DNA of 64,000 nt, taken from positions 102,807 to 166,806 of the forward strand of contig CBIHNW010000009.1 of the NCBI GenBank assembly GCA_966211795.1, written 5' to 3'. How positions within the stretch are numbered: position 1 is the first letter of the stretch; the number at the start of each line of letters is the position of its first letter. Shown piece after piece: positions 15,739 to 23,651 of the stretch. The notes under the pieces are model-generated. The model saw only the letters and a list, made by a program, of their open reading frames with translations. It searched no databases and was not told where the DNA came from. Origin of the DNA: 21-14-0-10-47-8 sp966211795 (lineage in GTDB: Bacteria; Bdellovibrionota; Bdellovibrionia; Bdellovibrionales; Bdellovibrionaceae). The translations under genes and the position numbers were made by a program.

Positions 15739-15775
15739 GGCCGTTTCGCCAAAGGCGAACCTTCGGTTCGACGGC
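15739..15775. repeat. Hairpin repeat copy 1 (second copy near 63917)
   Basis: GGCCG, then TTCGCC-AAA-GGCGAA, then an overlapping CGAACC-TTC-GGTTCG hairpin, closed by CGGC. The two hairpins share bases and cannot form together. The 21-base core at 15755-15775 differs at one position from 63932-63952, and the flanking GGCC-hairpin layout is kept. Possibly a dispersed intergenic element or small structured RNA. Confidence 0.5.
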
Positions 15776-15926
15776 AAAAAGGACAATATGGGAAGAAAGT
15801 TGTTGGGATTTTATGAAACTGAGATTTGGATTGAGATTTTTGCTTTTGAATATTGATTCTTCTGAGTAGTTGCCGCTGAGCTAGTCGCTAAAGATCCTTT
15901 ACATTTATTTTTTATTTTAATTCGTG

Positions 15927-16001
15927 TTCGTGGTGAGCACGAAAGTGGAGATCTGCGTTTGCAGGTTTTTTTAATCATGATTCGAACTGCGAGTGCAGTT
16001 C
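15927..16001 (+). promoter_or_regulatory. Two palindromes in the imuA leader
   Basis: TTCGTG-N5-CACGAA (15927-15943) and GAACTGC-N4-GCAGTTC (15984-16001) are perfect inverted repeats. The second ends 15 bases before the imuA ATG, just ahead of the ribosome site AAAAGGGGAAC. They could be operators or leader hairpins controlling the mutagenesis cassette (inference). Confidence 0.35.
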
Positions 16002-16016
16002 TGAAAAGGGGAACCT

Positions 16017-16832
16017 ATGTCTGAATTTGAGAGAGAACGTGAAACGGAATTGAATTTCGACAGCGGTCTTGCATTCAGCTATGACTGGGATTTTGGCGAC
16101 AGTCCTCGGTATGCGCCGGTTGCCGCAAATTCAAATGTGGAAAATCCTGAGGAAGATGTGGAAGACTCTGCCGCACTCTCCCTCGATGAATTGAAAGAAA
16201 AATTATCTCCGCAATTGGTGCCTCTTCATCAGCTCAAGCCTCCGGCGGGGCTCGAGACCGGCGTGGATGTCATCGATGACTTTTTACTTTGGCGAGGCTT
16301 CCCGAAAGGGGATCTCACTTTGTTGTCAGGTGCACCGGGCACGGGGGCCACCTCATTGTGGTTGCAGACGGCGGCGCGGGTGCAGGCGCAAAAAAAATGG
16401 GTGGCTTGGGTGAATTCAGACTGGGAACTTCTGCCCAGCTCTTTGGTGCACAAGCATCTCAACCTGCAAAAGTTATTGGTCGTGCGCAAGCCGGCCGAGA
16501 ACTCGCAGCTGTTCTGGATTTTGCAAGAGATGATCTCCAGCTCGCTCTTCGAAATGATCGGTTGTCACTTGGCCGAAGACAGTTTGAAGAATCATCAATT
16601 GCACAAGCTGAAGAAATTGGCGCGCACCCATCAGGTCGCTCTGGTTTTTATCAGCTACTCGCCACGACCTGTATCAGCTTCCCTGTTCAGCTTGGTGATT
16701 GATTGCCAAGGCGACTTTTACACCATCAAACGAGCGGCCCACCGGCCGACACCGTTCACCATTCCCGGAGGACTTGTCCATGCGGATCTTATGTCTCAAC
16801 TTACAACAGACTCAAGAAGCGTCCTGCGCTGA
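16017..16832 (+). CDS. imuA: ImuA, RecA-like accessory protein of the mutasome
   Basis: 271 residues. An acidic N-terminal tail (about 60 residues) precedes a RecA/RadA-like core. The core begins PPAGLETGVDVIDDFLLWRGFPKG and has a Walker-A-like loop GAPGTGATS. The canonical Lys is Ala, so ordinary nucleotide binding is doubtful. Identification rests on its position in front of imuB and dnaE2 and on the ImuA/SulA-like layout. Family knowledge: ImuA works with ImuB and DnaE2 in damage-induced mutagenic translesion synthesis. AAGGGGA precedes the ATG. The 3' end overlaps imuB by 53 bp. Confidence 0.8.
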   Translation: MSEFERERETELNFDSGLAFSYDWDFGDSPRYAPVAANSNVENPEEDVEDSAALSLDELKEKLSPQLVPLHQLKPPAGLETGVDVIDDFLLWRGFPKGDLTLLSGAPGTGATSLWLQTAARVQAQKKWVAWVNSDWELLPSSLVHKHLNLQKLLVVRKPAENSQLFWILQEMISSSLFEMIGCHLAEDSLKNHQLHKLKKLARTHQVALVFISYSPRPVSASLFSLVIDCQGDFYTIKRAAHRPTPFTIPGGLVHADLMSQLTTDSRSVLR

Positions 16833-18090
16833 AGTTTTTCTGAAGTTCACGCCGCGAGTGCAGTTTCGTTATCCTCAGTATGTCTTCTTGGATATCGAAT
16901 CGACGGCGGGTCTTTTTGGTGGCGAGCACGCCTTGCTGAAAAAAGCGGTGGCGCTGGCGCGGACCTTTGCTCCGCAGGCGACCGGCGCGATTGCGGATTC
17001 GCCGCCGATGGCGCAGGTCATGGTCCATCATCGGCCTTTTGACATCGCCAAAGCTGGTGAAGAAATTAAAACTTTCTCGCGGTTTCCGGTGATCGCGCTG
17101 TGTGAATTGGAAGGTTTAGAATCCTGGAACAAAAAGCGTCCGATCGAGCACATTGTGAATTTCTTCAAAGTCATGGGTATGGAATGGATCGAAGACGTTT
17201 ATCACTTTCAGGAAGCTTCCTTTCGTGAGAGATGGGGAGATGCGGGGGTGCTGTTGTGGAAGCGACTGCACAATCTGGATTTTCAGGTCATCTCGCCACT
17301 GAATCCTCAAGATCCGCTGATGGGTTACGCTTATTTCGATGAGCCGGTTTCTTTGACCTCGGTTTTGATGCAAAAGCTGCATCCGCAATTTCAATATCTG
17401 TTTTTGAGATTGGAAGGCTTGGCCCGATTTGCGCAAAAAGTGGATGTCACTTTGTTTTGCGAGTATTCCGAAAAAAGGTATCACATTCAAATCGAGCCGG
17501 TCGCGCCCAATCGGGATTTGAAACTGTTTGAAGATTTGTTTCTGCAAAAGCTTGAAAAATTGGATCTGGAAAATCCGATTCGGGACTTTGAAATTCAAAT
17601 CACCGATCAGCCCGAGAAGGTGCAGCAGCTGGATTTTTTTGAACCGCGCGATTCCAGCGAAGATCGCTGGCGTCGCCTGATCAGTTTTGCTCAGCAAGCG
17701 GAAATCGAAATGGGGTTTCTGCAAATCGAGCCTTCGCACCTGCCCGAGACCAGCTACGCCTTTAAGACAGATTGGCCGAAAGATTTTTCCCCCAAGGATT
17801 TGGTGGAATGGTCGGATCAGGCCGTTCAGGTCAAGGCCGTCCACGCCAAGGCCTTAGCGGAAAGCCCCAGGCCTTCGCTGCTCTTGAAAGAGCCGTTGTT
17901 GCTGTCGAAGATCATGATGAAAACCATGAAGCTCTTGACCCGTTTCCCCACCGAACGAATTCAATCGGCCTGGTGGAAGAACGAACAAATCAGGGATTAT
18001 TATTTCGCGGTTTCCAGGAAAGGACAGCTGCTTTGGGTTTACCAAGACTTGCAGACGGAATCTTACTATCTGCAAGGTTATTTCGACTGA
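16780..18090 (+). CDS. imuB: ImuB, Y-family polymerase homolog of the mutasome
   Basis: 436 residues from ATG 16780, chosen for CGGAGG eight bases upstream; it lies inside the end of imuA. The N-terminus (MRILCLNLQQ) and YPQYVFLDIESTAGLFGGE match the ImuB palm region. A sequence QQLDFF at about residue 283 resembles a beta-clamp binding motif (QL-x-LF). Family knowledge: ImuB lacks polymerase activity and acts as the hub joining ImuA, DnaE2 and the sliding clamp. Translation is coupled to imuA, and dnaE2 starts 29 bp downstream. Regulation by DNA damage is expected but no LexA box precedes the cassette here. Confidence 0.85.
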   Translation: MRILCLNLQQTQEASCAEVFLKFTPRVQFRYPQYVFLDIESTAGLFGGEHALLKKAVALARTFAPQATGAIADSPPMAQVMVHHRPFDIAKAGEEIKTFSRFPVIALCELEGLESWNKKRPIEHIVNFFKVMGMEWIEDVYHFQEASFRERWGDAGVLLWKRLHNLDFQVISPLNPQDPLMGYAYFDEPVSLTSVLMQKLHPQFQYLFLRLEGLARFAQKVDVTLFCEYSEKRYHIQIEPVAPNRDLKLFEDLFLQKLEKLDLENPIRDFEIQITDQPEKVQQLDFFEPRDSSEDRWRRLISFAQQAEIEMGFLQIEPSHLPETSYAFKTDWPKDFSPKDLVEWSDQAVQVKAVHAKALAESPRPSLLLKEPLLLSKIMMKTMKLLTRFPTERIQSAWWKNEQIRDYYFAVSRKGQLLWVYQDLQTESYYLQGYFD

Positions 18091-18119
18091 ATTTCTGATC
18101 CATATCCAAACCACCACCC

Positions 18120-21100
18120 ATGGATCAGAACAACAGTCTTATTTCTGTGTCGCGTCCCCTTGCGTCCAGCGGGACTCAGCCTCGTGAAATCGAAGGCTTC
18201 GTCGAGCTATTGGCTCGCTCTAACTTTTCCTTTCTGCAAGGTGCCTCTCACCCCGAAGAAATGGTCGAGCAGGCTGTTCGCTTGCAATATGATGGCATCG
18301 CGATTTGTGACTTGAACGGATTGTACGGTGTGGCCCGCGGGTTCGCGGCCATTCGCTCTCCATCCGCATTCACGGCTTCCTTGCACATTGATGAAGGCTT
18401 TCGCTACATGATCGGCACCGAGTTGACATTGACGGATCTCAGCTCGGTCGCTCTCTTGCCGACTTGCAAGACCGGATATTCCAGACTGTGTGAATTGCTG
18501 ACTTTGGGAAAGCGGCAAGCGACCAAAGGGTTTTCGAAACTCTCCATCGATGATATCGCCCGTAATAATGAAGGGCTTTTGTGTTTTGCGCTGCCTCCGC
18601 TGGATGAAGAAAAATTCTTAAGGCTGCAAAAAATATTTGGCGATCGCTTGTACGTTCCGGTTTGGCGGGATCTGACTTGGGAGTCCCGGGAATTTTTCAA
18701 AGTGGCCTTGCGTTTGGAAAGGGATTTGGGGGCACAGCTTTTTGCCACCAATCGGCCTTTCATGCATGTGCCGGAACGAAAGCCCCTGTTTGATGTCCTG
18801 ACCTGCATTTCGCATCATCAAACCATCGAAGGCGCGAAAGACATCTTGATTCAAAATGCCGAGCGCCATCTGAAGCCTTTAGAGGAACTAAAAGATCTGT
18901 GGCGGGATCGCTTGGACTTGCTGGAGATCACTTTAAAAATCGCCGATCGATTGCGGTTTTCGTTGGACGAAATTCGCTATCGATATCCAAATTCCAATTT
19001 ACCCAACCACATGAATCCGCCCCAGTATCTCAGGCACCTGGTCCACGAAGGCTTAAAAAAAAAGCACGGAGATCCGATTCCTGTCGATCTGCAGAAAGCG
19101 GTCGAACACGAGCTGCAAATCATCAAGCAATTGGAATATGAAGATTATTTTCTGACCTTGTACGAGATTTGCCAGTTCGCGACTCAGAAGGGAATTCTCT
19201 TTCAGGGGCGGGGATCGGCCGCGAACTCGGTCGTTTGTTATGGCCTGGGGCTTACCGCGATCAATCCGGTGCAAATGGAACTTTTGTTTGAAAGATTCAT
19301 CTCCGTCGAGCGGCACGAGCCTCCGGACATCGACATCGATTTTGAGCATGCCAGACGCGAAGAGGTCATCCAGCACATCTACGAAAAATACGGTGAGCGG
19401 CACGCCGCCATGGTGTGCACGGTGATTCGTTACCGTTCGCGCATGGCGTTTCGCGAATCCGCCAAGGTTTTTGGCCTGCCACTGGAAAAAATCAATTCGA
19501 TGGTGAAATTCATGGGGCGCGACGGGGTTCGGCGATTGGAAGACGCCGAAGCGCCGACGAGATTTGCGGTGGAATTTTCGCAATTAGACATGATTCTTCG
19601 TTTGGCCAAACAGCTAAAAGGATTTCCGCGTCACTTGGGAATTCACAGCGGTGGTTTTTTGATCACCCAGGATCCGATCACCGAGATGGTGCCGGTCGAA
19701 AAGGCGACGATGAATGGCCGTTACGTCATCCAGTGGAACAAGGATGACGTCAATGCTTTGAAGCTCATGAAGATCGATGTGCTTTCGCTGGGAATGCTGA
19801 CCGCTTTGAAAAAATGTTTTGAAATGCTTCGCACGTATAAAAAGAAAAATTACGAACTCTATAATATTAAGGCGGATGATAAGCCCACCTACGATATGAT
19901 TTGCAAGGCCGAGACGATCGGTGTTTTTCAGATCGAGTCCCGCGCGCAGATGAACACTCTGCCAAGGCTTGCACCCAGGAAATTTTATGACCTGGTGGTC
20001 GAAGTCGCCTTGGTCCGTCCGGGGCCGCTGCAAGGGGGCATGGTTCATCCTTACTTGAAGCGGCGACAGGGAAAAGAAAAAGTGATCTTTCCGCATCCAG
20101 ATTTAATCCCGGTCTTAGGGAAAACCTACGGCGTGCCGATTTTTCAAGAGCAAGTGATGAAGATGGTCGTGGCGGTGGCGGGATTCTCTCCTGGCGAATC
20201 GGATGAGCTTCGGCGGATTCTCTCCAATGCCTGGCGAAAACAAGGAACCATGGAAGGCGTGCGCGAGCGAATCATGCAAGGCATGGCAAAGCATGGGATT
20301 TCCGAACAGTATGCCGAGCAATTGTACCGCACGATCGAAGGCTTTGCGAATTACGGATTTCCCGAAAGTCATGCGGCAAGCTTTGCGCTTTTGACCTACG
20401 CCAGCTGTTACATCAAACGTCACTATCCGGATGTTTTTGCCTGCGCCCTGTTGAACAGTCAGCCCATGGGATTTTATCCACCCCGCGTGTTGATCAACGA
20501 TGCGCAACGAAACGGCGTGCAGTTTTTGCCGCTGGATGTGCAGCGATCAACCTATGACTATACGCTGGAAGAGGACGGTGAATCCAAATGGGGGCATGCG
20601 GTGCGCACGGGTTTGCTGTCCGTCTACGGCGTGCCGGAAAAATTCTTAAGACTGATCGAATCCGAGCGGACTCGACATGGCGTATTTCAAAGTCTCGAGG
20701 ACTTTATCAAGCGCTGCTCGCTGCCAAAAGCGATTTTGCTGAAACTGGCGACCGCCGGGGCCTTCGCTTGCTTTAATGAAAACGCGCGACATCTGTTGTG
20801 GCAGATCGAATCTTTATCACTGGATCCGGAAAGTTTCCTGTGGGGACACGCCAAAGAAAGCTTCGCGCCCTCGTCAGCAAGCCTGAACGGGAAAGAGTTT
20901 GAGGATGCCGAGGAAACAGACGAAGACCAAGATGAAGATAGAACGGACAACGAGAGCTGCTATGAGGACTTGGGCGGAACCGTCAGGGAAATGAGACGAG
21001 GCTGGGATGAGGACTCAAGTGAAAGAATCAGAGAAACGAGAAAAGATCGGGATGAAAAAAGTCTGATTCCTTTTGAATCCAATTGGGAATTGATGATGCG

Positions 21101-21542
21101 GGAAACGAACGCCAAAGGTTTTTCCCTGGATCATCACCCGATGCAGGTGCTACGCGCATTGGTGCACGAATGGAACGATGGCTACCGAAAGAACAAATAC
21201 ATTCCGTTCATTGATTCCCGTCAGCTTTCGCAGAACCGGCATAAGCAAAAGATCCGGGTGGCGGGTTTGCGCAGCGTGACCCAGCGGCCACCGACCGCCA
21301 AGGGCATGTGCTTTATCACCCTGGAAGACGAGTTTGGTTTTATGAATCTGGTGATCAGCCCGGATGTCTACCAACGAGATCGCCTGACGATTTACCGATC
21401 TTCATTTCTGCATGTCTGCGGCAGTCTGGAAAAAAACGGACCGGTCTTAAACATCAAAGTGGAAAGGCTCTTTCCATTCTTCGATCCGGCTCAGAACCAG
21501 CAAGGCCAGTTCGACAATGTAAACACCGGAGTCTCGTCATAG
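18120..21542 (+). CDS. dnaE2: DnaE2 error-prone DNA polymerase III alpha subunit
   Basis: 1140 residues. N-terminal PHP domain: ELLARSNFSFLQGASHPEEM and AICDLNGLYGVARG. Palm motif: PPDIDIDFEHARREEV with catalytic acidic residues, plus QGRGSAANSVVCYGLG and SHAASFALLTYASCYIKRHYPD. C-terminal OB fold around IRVAGLRSVTQRP. Family knowledge: DnaE2 is the non-essential C-family polymerase that makes damage-induced mutations with ImuA and ImuB. It is slightly longer than typical (about 1050-1100) because of an acidic, charged insertion at about residues 920-982 (nt 20884-21065). No ribosome site is obvious before ATG 18120; coupling to imuB is likely. Confidence 0.93.
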   Translation: MDQNNSLISVSRPLASSGTQPREIEGFVELLARSNFSFLQGASHPEEMVEQAVRLQYDGIAICDLNGLYGVARGFAAIRSPSAFTASLHIDEGFRYMIGTELTLTDLSSVALLPTCKTGYSRLCELLTLGKRQATKGFSKLSIDDIARNNEGLLCFALPPLDEEKFLRLQKIFGDRLYVPVWRDLTWESREFFKVALRLERDLGAQLFATNRPFMHVPERKPLFDVLTCISHHQTIEGAKDILIQNAERHLKPLEELKDLWRDRLDLLEITLKIADRLRFSLDEIRYRYPNSNLPNHMNPPQYLRHLVHEGLKKKHGDPIPVDLQKAVEHELQIIKQLEYEDYFLTLYEICQFATQKGILFQGRGSAANSVVCYGLGLTAINPVQMELLFERFISVERHEPPDIDIDFEHARREEVIQHIYEKYGERHAAMVCTVIRYRSRMAFRESAKVFGLPLEKINSMVKFMGRDGVRRLEDAEAPTRFAVEFSQLDMILRLAKQLKGFPRHLGIHSGGFLITQDPITEMVPVEKATMNGRYVIQWNKDDVNALKLMKIDVLSLGMLTALKKCFEMLRTYKKKNYELYNIKADDKPTYDMICKAETIGVFQIESRAQMNTLPRLAPRKFYDLVVEVALVRPGPLQGGMVHPYLKRRQGKEKVIFPHPDLIPVLGKTYGVPIFQEQVMKMVVAVAGFSPGESDELRRILSNAWRKQGTMEGVRERIMQGMAKHGISEQYAEQLYRTIEGFANYGFPESHAASFALLTYASCYIKRHYPDVFACALLNSQPMGFYPPRVLINDAQRNGVQFLPLDVQRSTYDYTLEEDGESKWGHAVRTGLLSVYGVPEKFLRLIESERTRHGVFQSLEDFIKRCSLPKAILLKLATAGAFACFNENARHLLWQIESLSLDPESFLWGHAKESFAPSSASLNGKEFEDAEETDEDQDEDRTDNESCYEDLGGTVREMRRGWDEDSSERIRETRKDRDEKSLIPFESNWELMMRETNAKGFSLDHHPMQVLRALVHEWNDGYRKNKYIPFIDSRQLSQNRHKQKIRVAGLRSVTQRPPTAKGMCFITLEDEFGFMNLVISPDVYQRDRLTIYRSSFLHVCGSLEKNGPVLNIKVERLFPFFDPAQNQQGQFDNVNTGVSS

Positions 21543-21591
21543 CGGCCGACTGAATCCGTCATGCGGATTTAGCTGAGCCCATAAAATGCAA

Positions 21592-21621
21592 AAAGCGAGA
21601 CCGGCTTCCCAATCTCGCTTT
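21592..21621 (-). terminator. Terminator after the phospholipase D gene (and possibly dnaE2)
   Basis: AAAGCGAGA (21592-21600) pairs with TCTCGCTTT (21613-21621). On the minus strand it is followed by TTTTGCATTTTA, giving the U-tract. It sits between the convergent dnaE2 and PLD genes. A smaller hairpin AATCCG-TCATG-CGGATT (21553-21569) directly follows dnaE2. Confidence 0.65.
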
Positions 21622-21705
21622 CAGGCAAGAATCTCCTCGTGTTCAAAGGAGGTTCTAATGAAGAATAATCCCTCTAACCGAAGGACTATTCGGAATGCGA
21701 TGCGA

Positions 21706-23445
21706 TTACAACATGTCGAAGAAAACTCGCAGTGTTGGCACAACGACCGCGCTCTTCGGGATGGTCAAGTCTTGCAACGAGCGAAGCTCGTTTGCTTTGT
21801 CAGGCGTTACGTCTTGGTCGAAAACCTGGTGCATGCTTTTCGCAAAATCAACGCCACGAACCGCAACTGCCATTTCGCCTTCCACGCGCTCAGATCGTGG
21901 GTGCAGATTGTAGCTCATGATCATCGAGAACTGAGAATCCACGACGATGAACTTCGAATGCAGGGTCGCGCCCTTTTTGGTGTAGACTTTCACGTTCGGG
22001 CCCATTTTCAGGAATTCGCCCACGCTGCGCAAGATTGGAACCGATACCACTGGTTCATCCACGCTCTCACCAGAATTGGTGTAAACGCGAACTTGAACGC
22101 CACGTTGGCTGGCCGCTTGGATCTCTTGTTTCAAGGCTGGAAATAGAATGATGTAAGCATTTTCGATATCGATTTGCTGCTTGGCTTCGCGAATGGCTTT
22201 CAAGATGGTCAACATGATCGTTGATCCTTCTTGATTCTTGATCGGATCATTGTTGATCACGCTGATTTCAACATTGCTTTGATCCGGTGTTGGGTTCTCG
22301 ACATTCAGTCTTGTCCCTTTCAGGTACGAGTACTGCTTTGTGTCGATCTGGGCGTTCCAAATCTTCGCGAACAACTGATTGCCCTGAACGGCGCCGGCAC
22401 CCTTAACATAAACGTCGGTGTCTCTCCAGCGAGCGATCTTTGGATCTGGATTTTTATGGCTGTAAACGTCACCAAAGTTCAGACCACCCGCCACCATGTG
22501 CTGATTGTCGACGATCATCATCTTTCGGTGTTGGCCAACGTAAGAGTAATCTGGGCTGAACCAACGAACAACGGCGATACCGGCTTTTTCCAAGCGGTTC
22601 ACTTCGGTCGTGTGACCCGCGGTCAGACCGACTTGTCCATCGATGATCACGCGAACGGGAAGGTTTGGGTTTTCCTGTTTCTTCGCGATCAATTGGTCCA
22701 CCAGCTGTTTACCGGTGACGTCGTCATAAATAGACCAGGTCATGATATTGATAGATTTGGTGGCGCCCATGATCAGCTGATCACGTTTGGCGAAAGAGGC
22801 CGGACCGTTCACCAGAACTTCAACCGCTTCGGTGCGAATCCACGAGCTGTCAGCCATATCCAAGATGTCGCGTTGTTTGCTTTGAGACTTGTCGACCTGT
22901 TTCAGCATCTTTTCTGAAAGCTTGGTCCACTCGCGATAAGTATTGTATTGAGCATCGTTGGTCAGGCCACGCATTTTAATGACCGCTTCAACCGAAGACG
23001 ACAAGGCATTGACGGCGTAAGCTTGTTTTTCAGGGGGCAAACCACGAAGAGTGTCGCCGAGCTCGCCGGGGCTGGATTTCAAAGTCTCAACCAAATGTTG
23101 GATGTTCTGTTTCAAAGTGCCTTCGTCATACATGCGGGCCCAAGACTGAATTGCGTCCTGCTCTTCATCGGTGGTGCTCAGCTGAGACAAGTCTTGGATG
23201 GTTGCCGGGTCAACTTGTTTGGTTTCGGCGATTTGCAGAGGATTGACTCCTAGGATCGCGCTCAAATATCCGATCGAATGGGCTTCGATCTTCTTCTGTT
23301 TTTTCCCCGAAATTTTTTCATTCAGCAGCGAAGATGCCGATTGCAAAAGTTCCGGAGAGATTTGAGGCGTTTGGGCCTTTGCCACAGGCAAGAGTGACAA
23401 AACCAGGGCCGCTGCCAAATACTTTGACGTTCGTTTGTCTTTCAT
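21706..23445 (-). CDS. Secreted phospholipase D / cardiolipin-synthase-like protein
   Basis: 579 residues. Signal peptide MKDKRTSKYLAAALVLSLLP ending near AKA. An unassigned helical N-terminal region (about 25-200) with many Gln and Lys precedes two HKD catalytic motifs: HRKMMIVDNQHMVAGGLNFGD and LHSKFIVVDSQFSMIMSYNLHP. Both halves are needed for the PLD active site, and both His-Lys-Asp sets are intact. Family knowledge: hydrolysis or transesterification of phosphodiesters, usually phospholipids. The signal peptide argues for periplasmic or secreted action rather than cardiolipin synthesis. In a predatory bacterium such an enzyme could attack prey lipids (inference). AGGA stands five bases upstream of the start. 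Confidence 0.85.
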   Translation of the reverse strand: MKDKRTSKYLAAALVLSLLPVAKAQTPQISPELLQSASSLLNEKISGKKQKKIEAHSIGYLSAILGVNPLQIAETKQVDPATIQDLSQLSTTDEEQDAIQSWARMYDEGTLKQNIQHLVETLKSSPGELGDTLRGLPPEKQAYAVNALSSSVEAVIKMRGLTNDAQYNTYREWTKLSEKMLKQVDKSQSKQRDILDMADSSWIRTEAVEVLVNGPASFAKRDQLIMGATKSINIMTWSIYDDVTGKQLVDQLIAKKQENPNLPVRVIIDGQVGLTAGHTTEVNRLEKAGIAVVRWFSPDYSYVGQHRKMMIVDNQHMVAGGLNFGDVYSHKNPDPKIARWRDTDVYVKGAGAVQGNQLFAKIWNAQIDTKQYSYLKGTRLNVENPTPDQSNVEISVINNDPIKNQEGSTIMLTILKAIREAKQQIDIENAYIILFPALKQEIQAASQRGVQVRVYTNSGESVDEPVVSVPILRSVGEFLKMGPNVKVYTKKGATLHSKFIVVDSQFSMIMSYNLHPRSERVEGEMAVAVRGVDFAKSMHQVFDQDVTPDKANELRSLQDLTIPKSAVVVPTLRVFFDML

Positions 23446-23490
23446 AGCAATCCTATTCCTTTTAGAGTCTGATTAAATTGACGTGGAATG

Positions 23491-23616
23491 CTAATGCAAA
23501 AACCAAGGCAGCTCGGTGCCAGATCGGAAACCGTTCTCGGCTGCGGCCAAGGTGATGACCTCTTTGCGAAGGATGGTAGATCTGTCTTGGGACAGATTGA
23601 ATTGAGAAGAAATCAA
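23491..23616 (-). CDS. Possible short ORF or gene remnant of 41 residues
   Basis: Minus-strand frame from TTG 23616 to TAG 23491, beginning (M)ISSQFNLSQDR and ending GFRSGTELPWFLH. The composition and codons look like this genome's genes rather than random sequence, and the frame stays open upstream to about 23656, with no conventional start. No ribosome site precedes TTG; GAGG precedes an internal TTG near 23550 that would give a 19-residue peptide. It could be a small protein or the tail of a lost gene. Confidence 0.25.
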   Translation of the reverse strand: MISSQFNLSQDRSTILRKEVITLAAAENGFRSGTELPWFLH

Positions 23617-23651
23617 GATAGATCGAGAGCTGCTAAAACGAGAACTGTGGT

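Larger units (their letters stand above)
15619..16016 (+). other. Intergenic region between lexA and imuA
   Basis: 398 bp without a credible gene. It contains the two-copy hairpin repeat (15739-15775), an AT-rich stretch (15890-15925) suited to a promoter, two short palindromes (15927-15943 and 15984-16001), and the imuA ribosome site. No second TTAC-N3-GTAA box is present; only a half-site TTAC occurs near 15899. Confidence 0.5.

Noticed and set aside
15675..15869. 64-residue frame between lexA and imuA
   Set aside because: Runs through the hairpin repeat and has no ribosome site or recognisable residue pattern.
21658..22146. Plus-strand frame with AGGAGG and ATG at 21658, about 160 residues
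   Set aside because: Lies antisense to the well-supported phospholipase D gene, has shadow-like composition rich in His and Arg, and matches no protein pattern.
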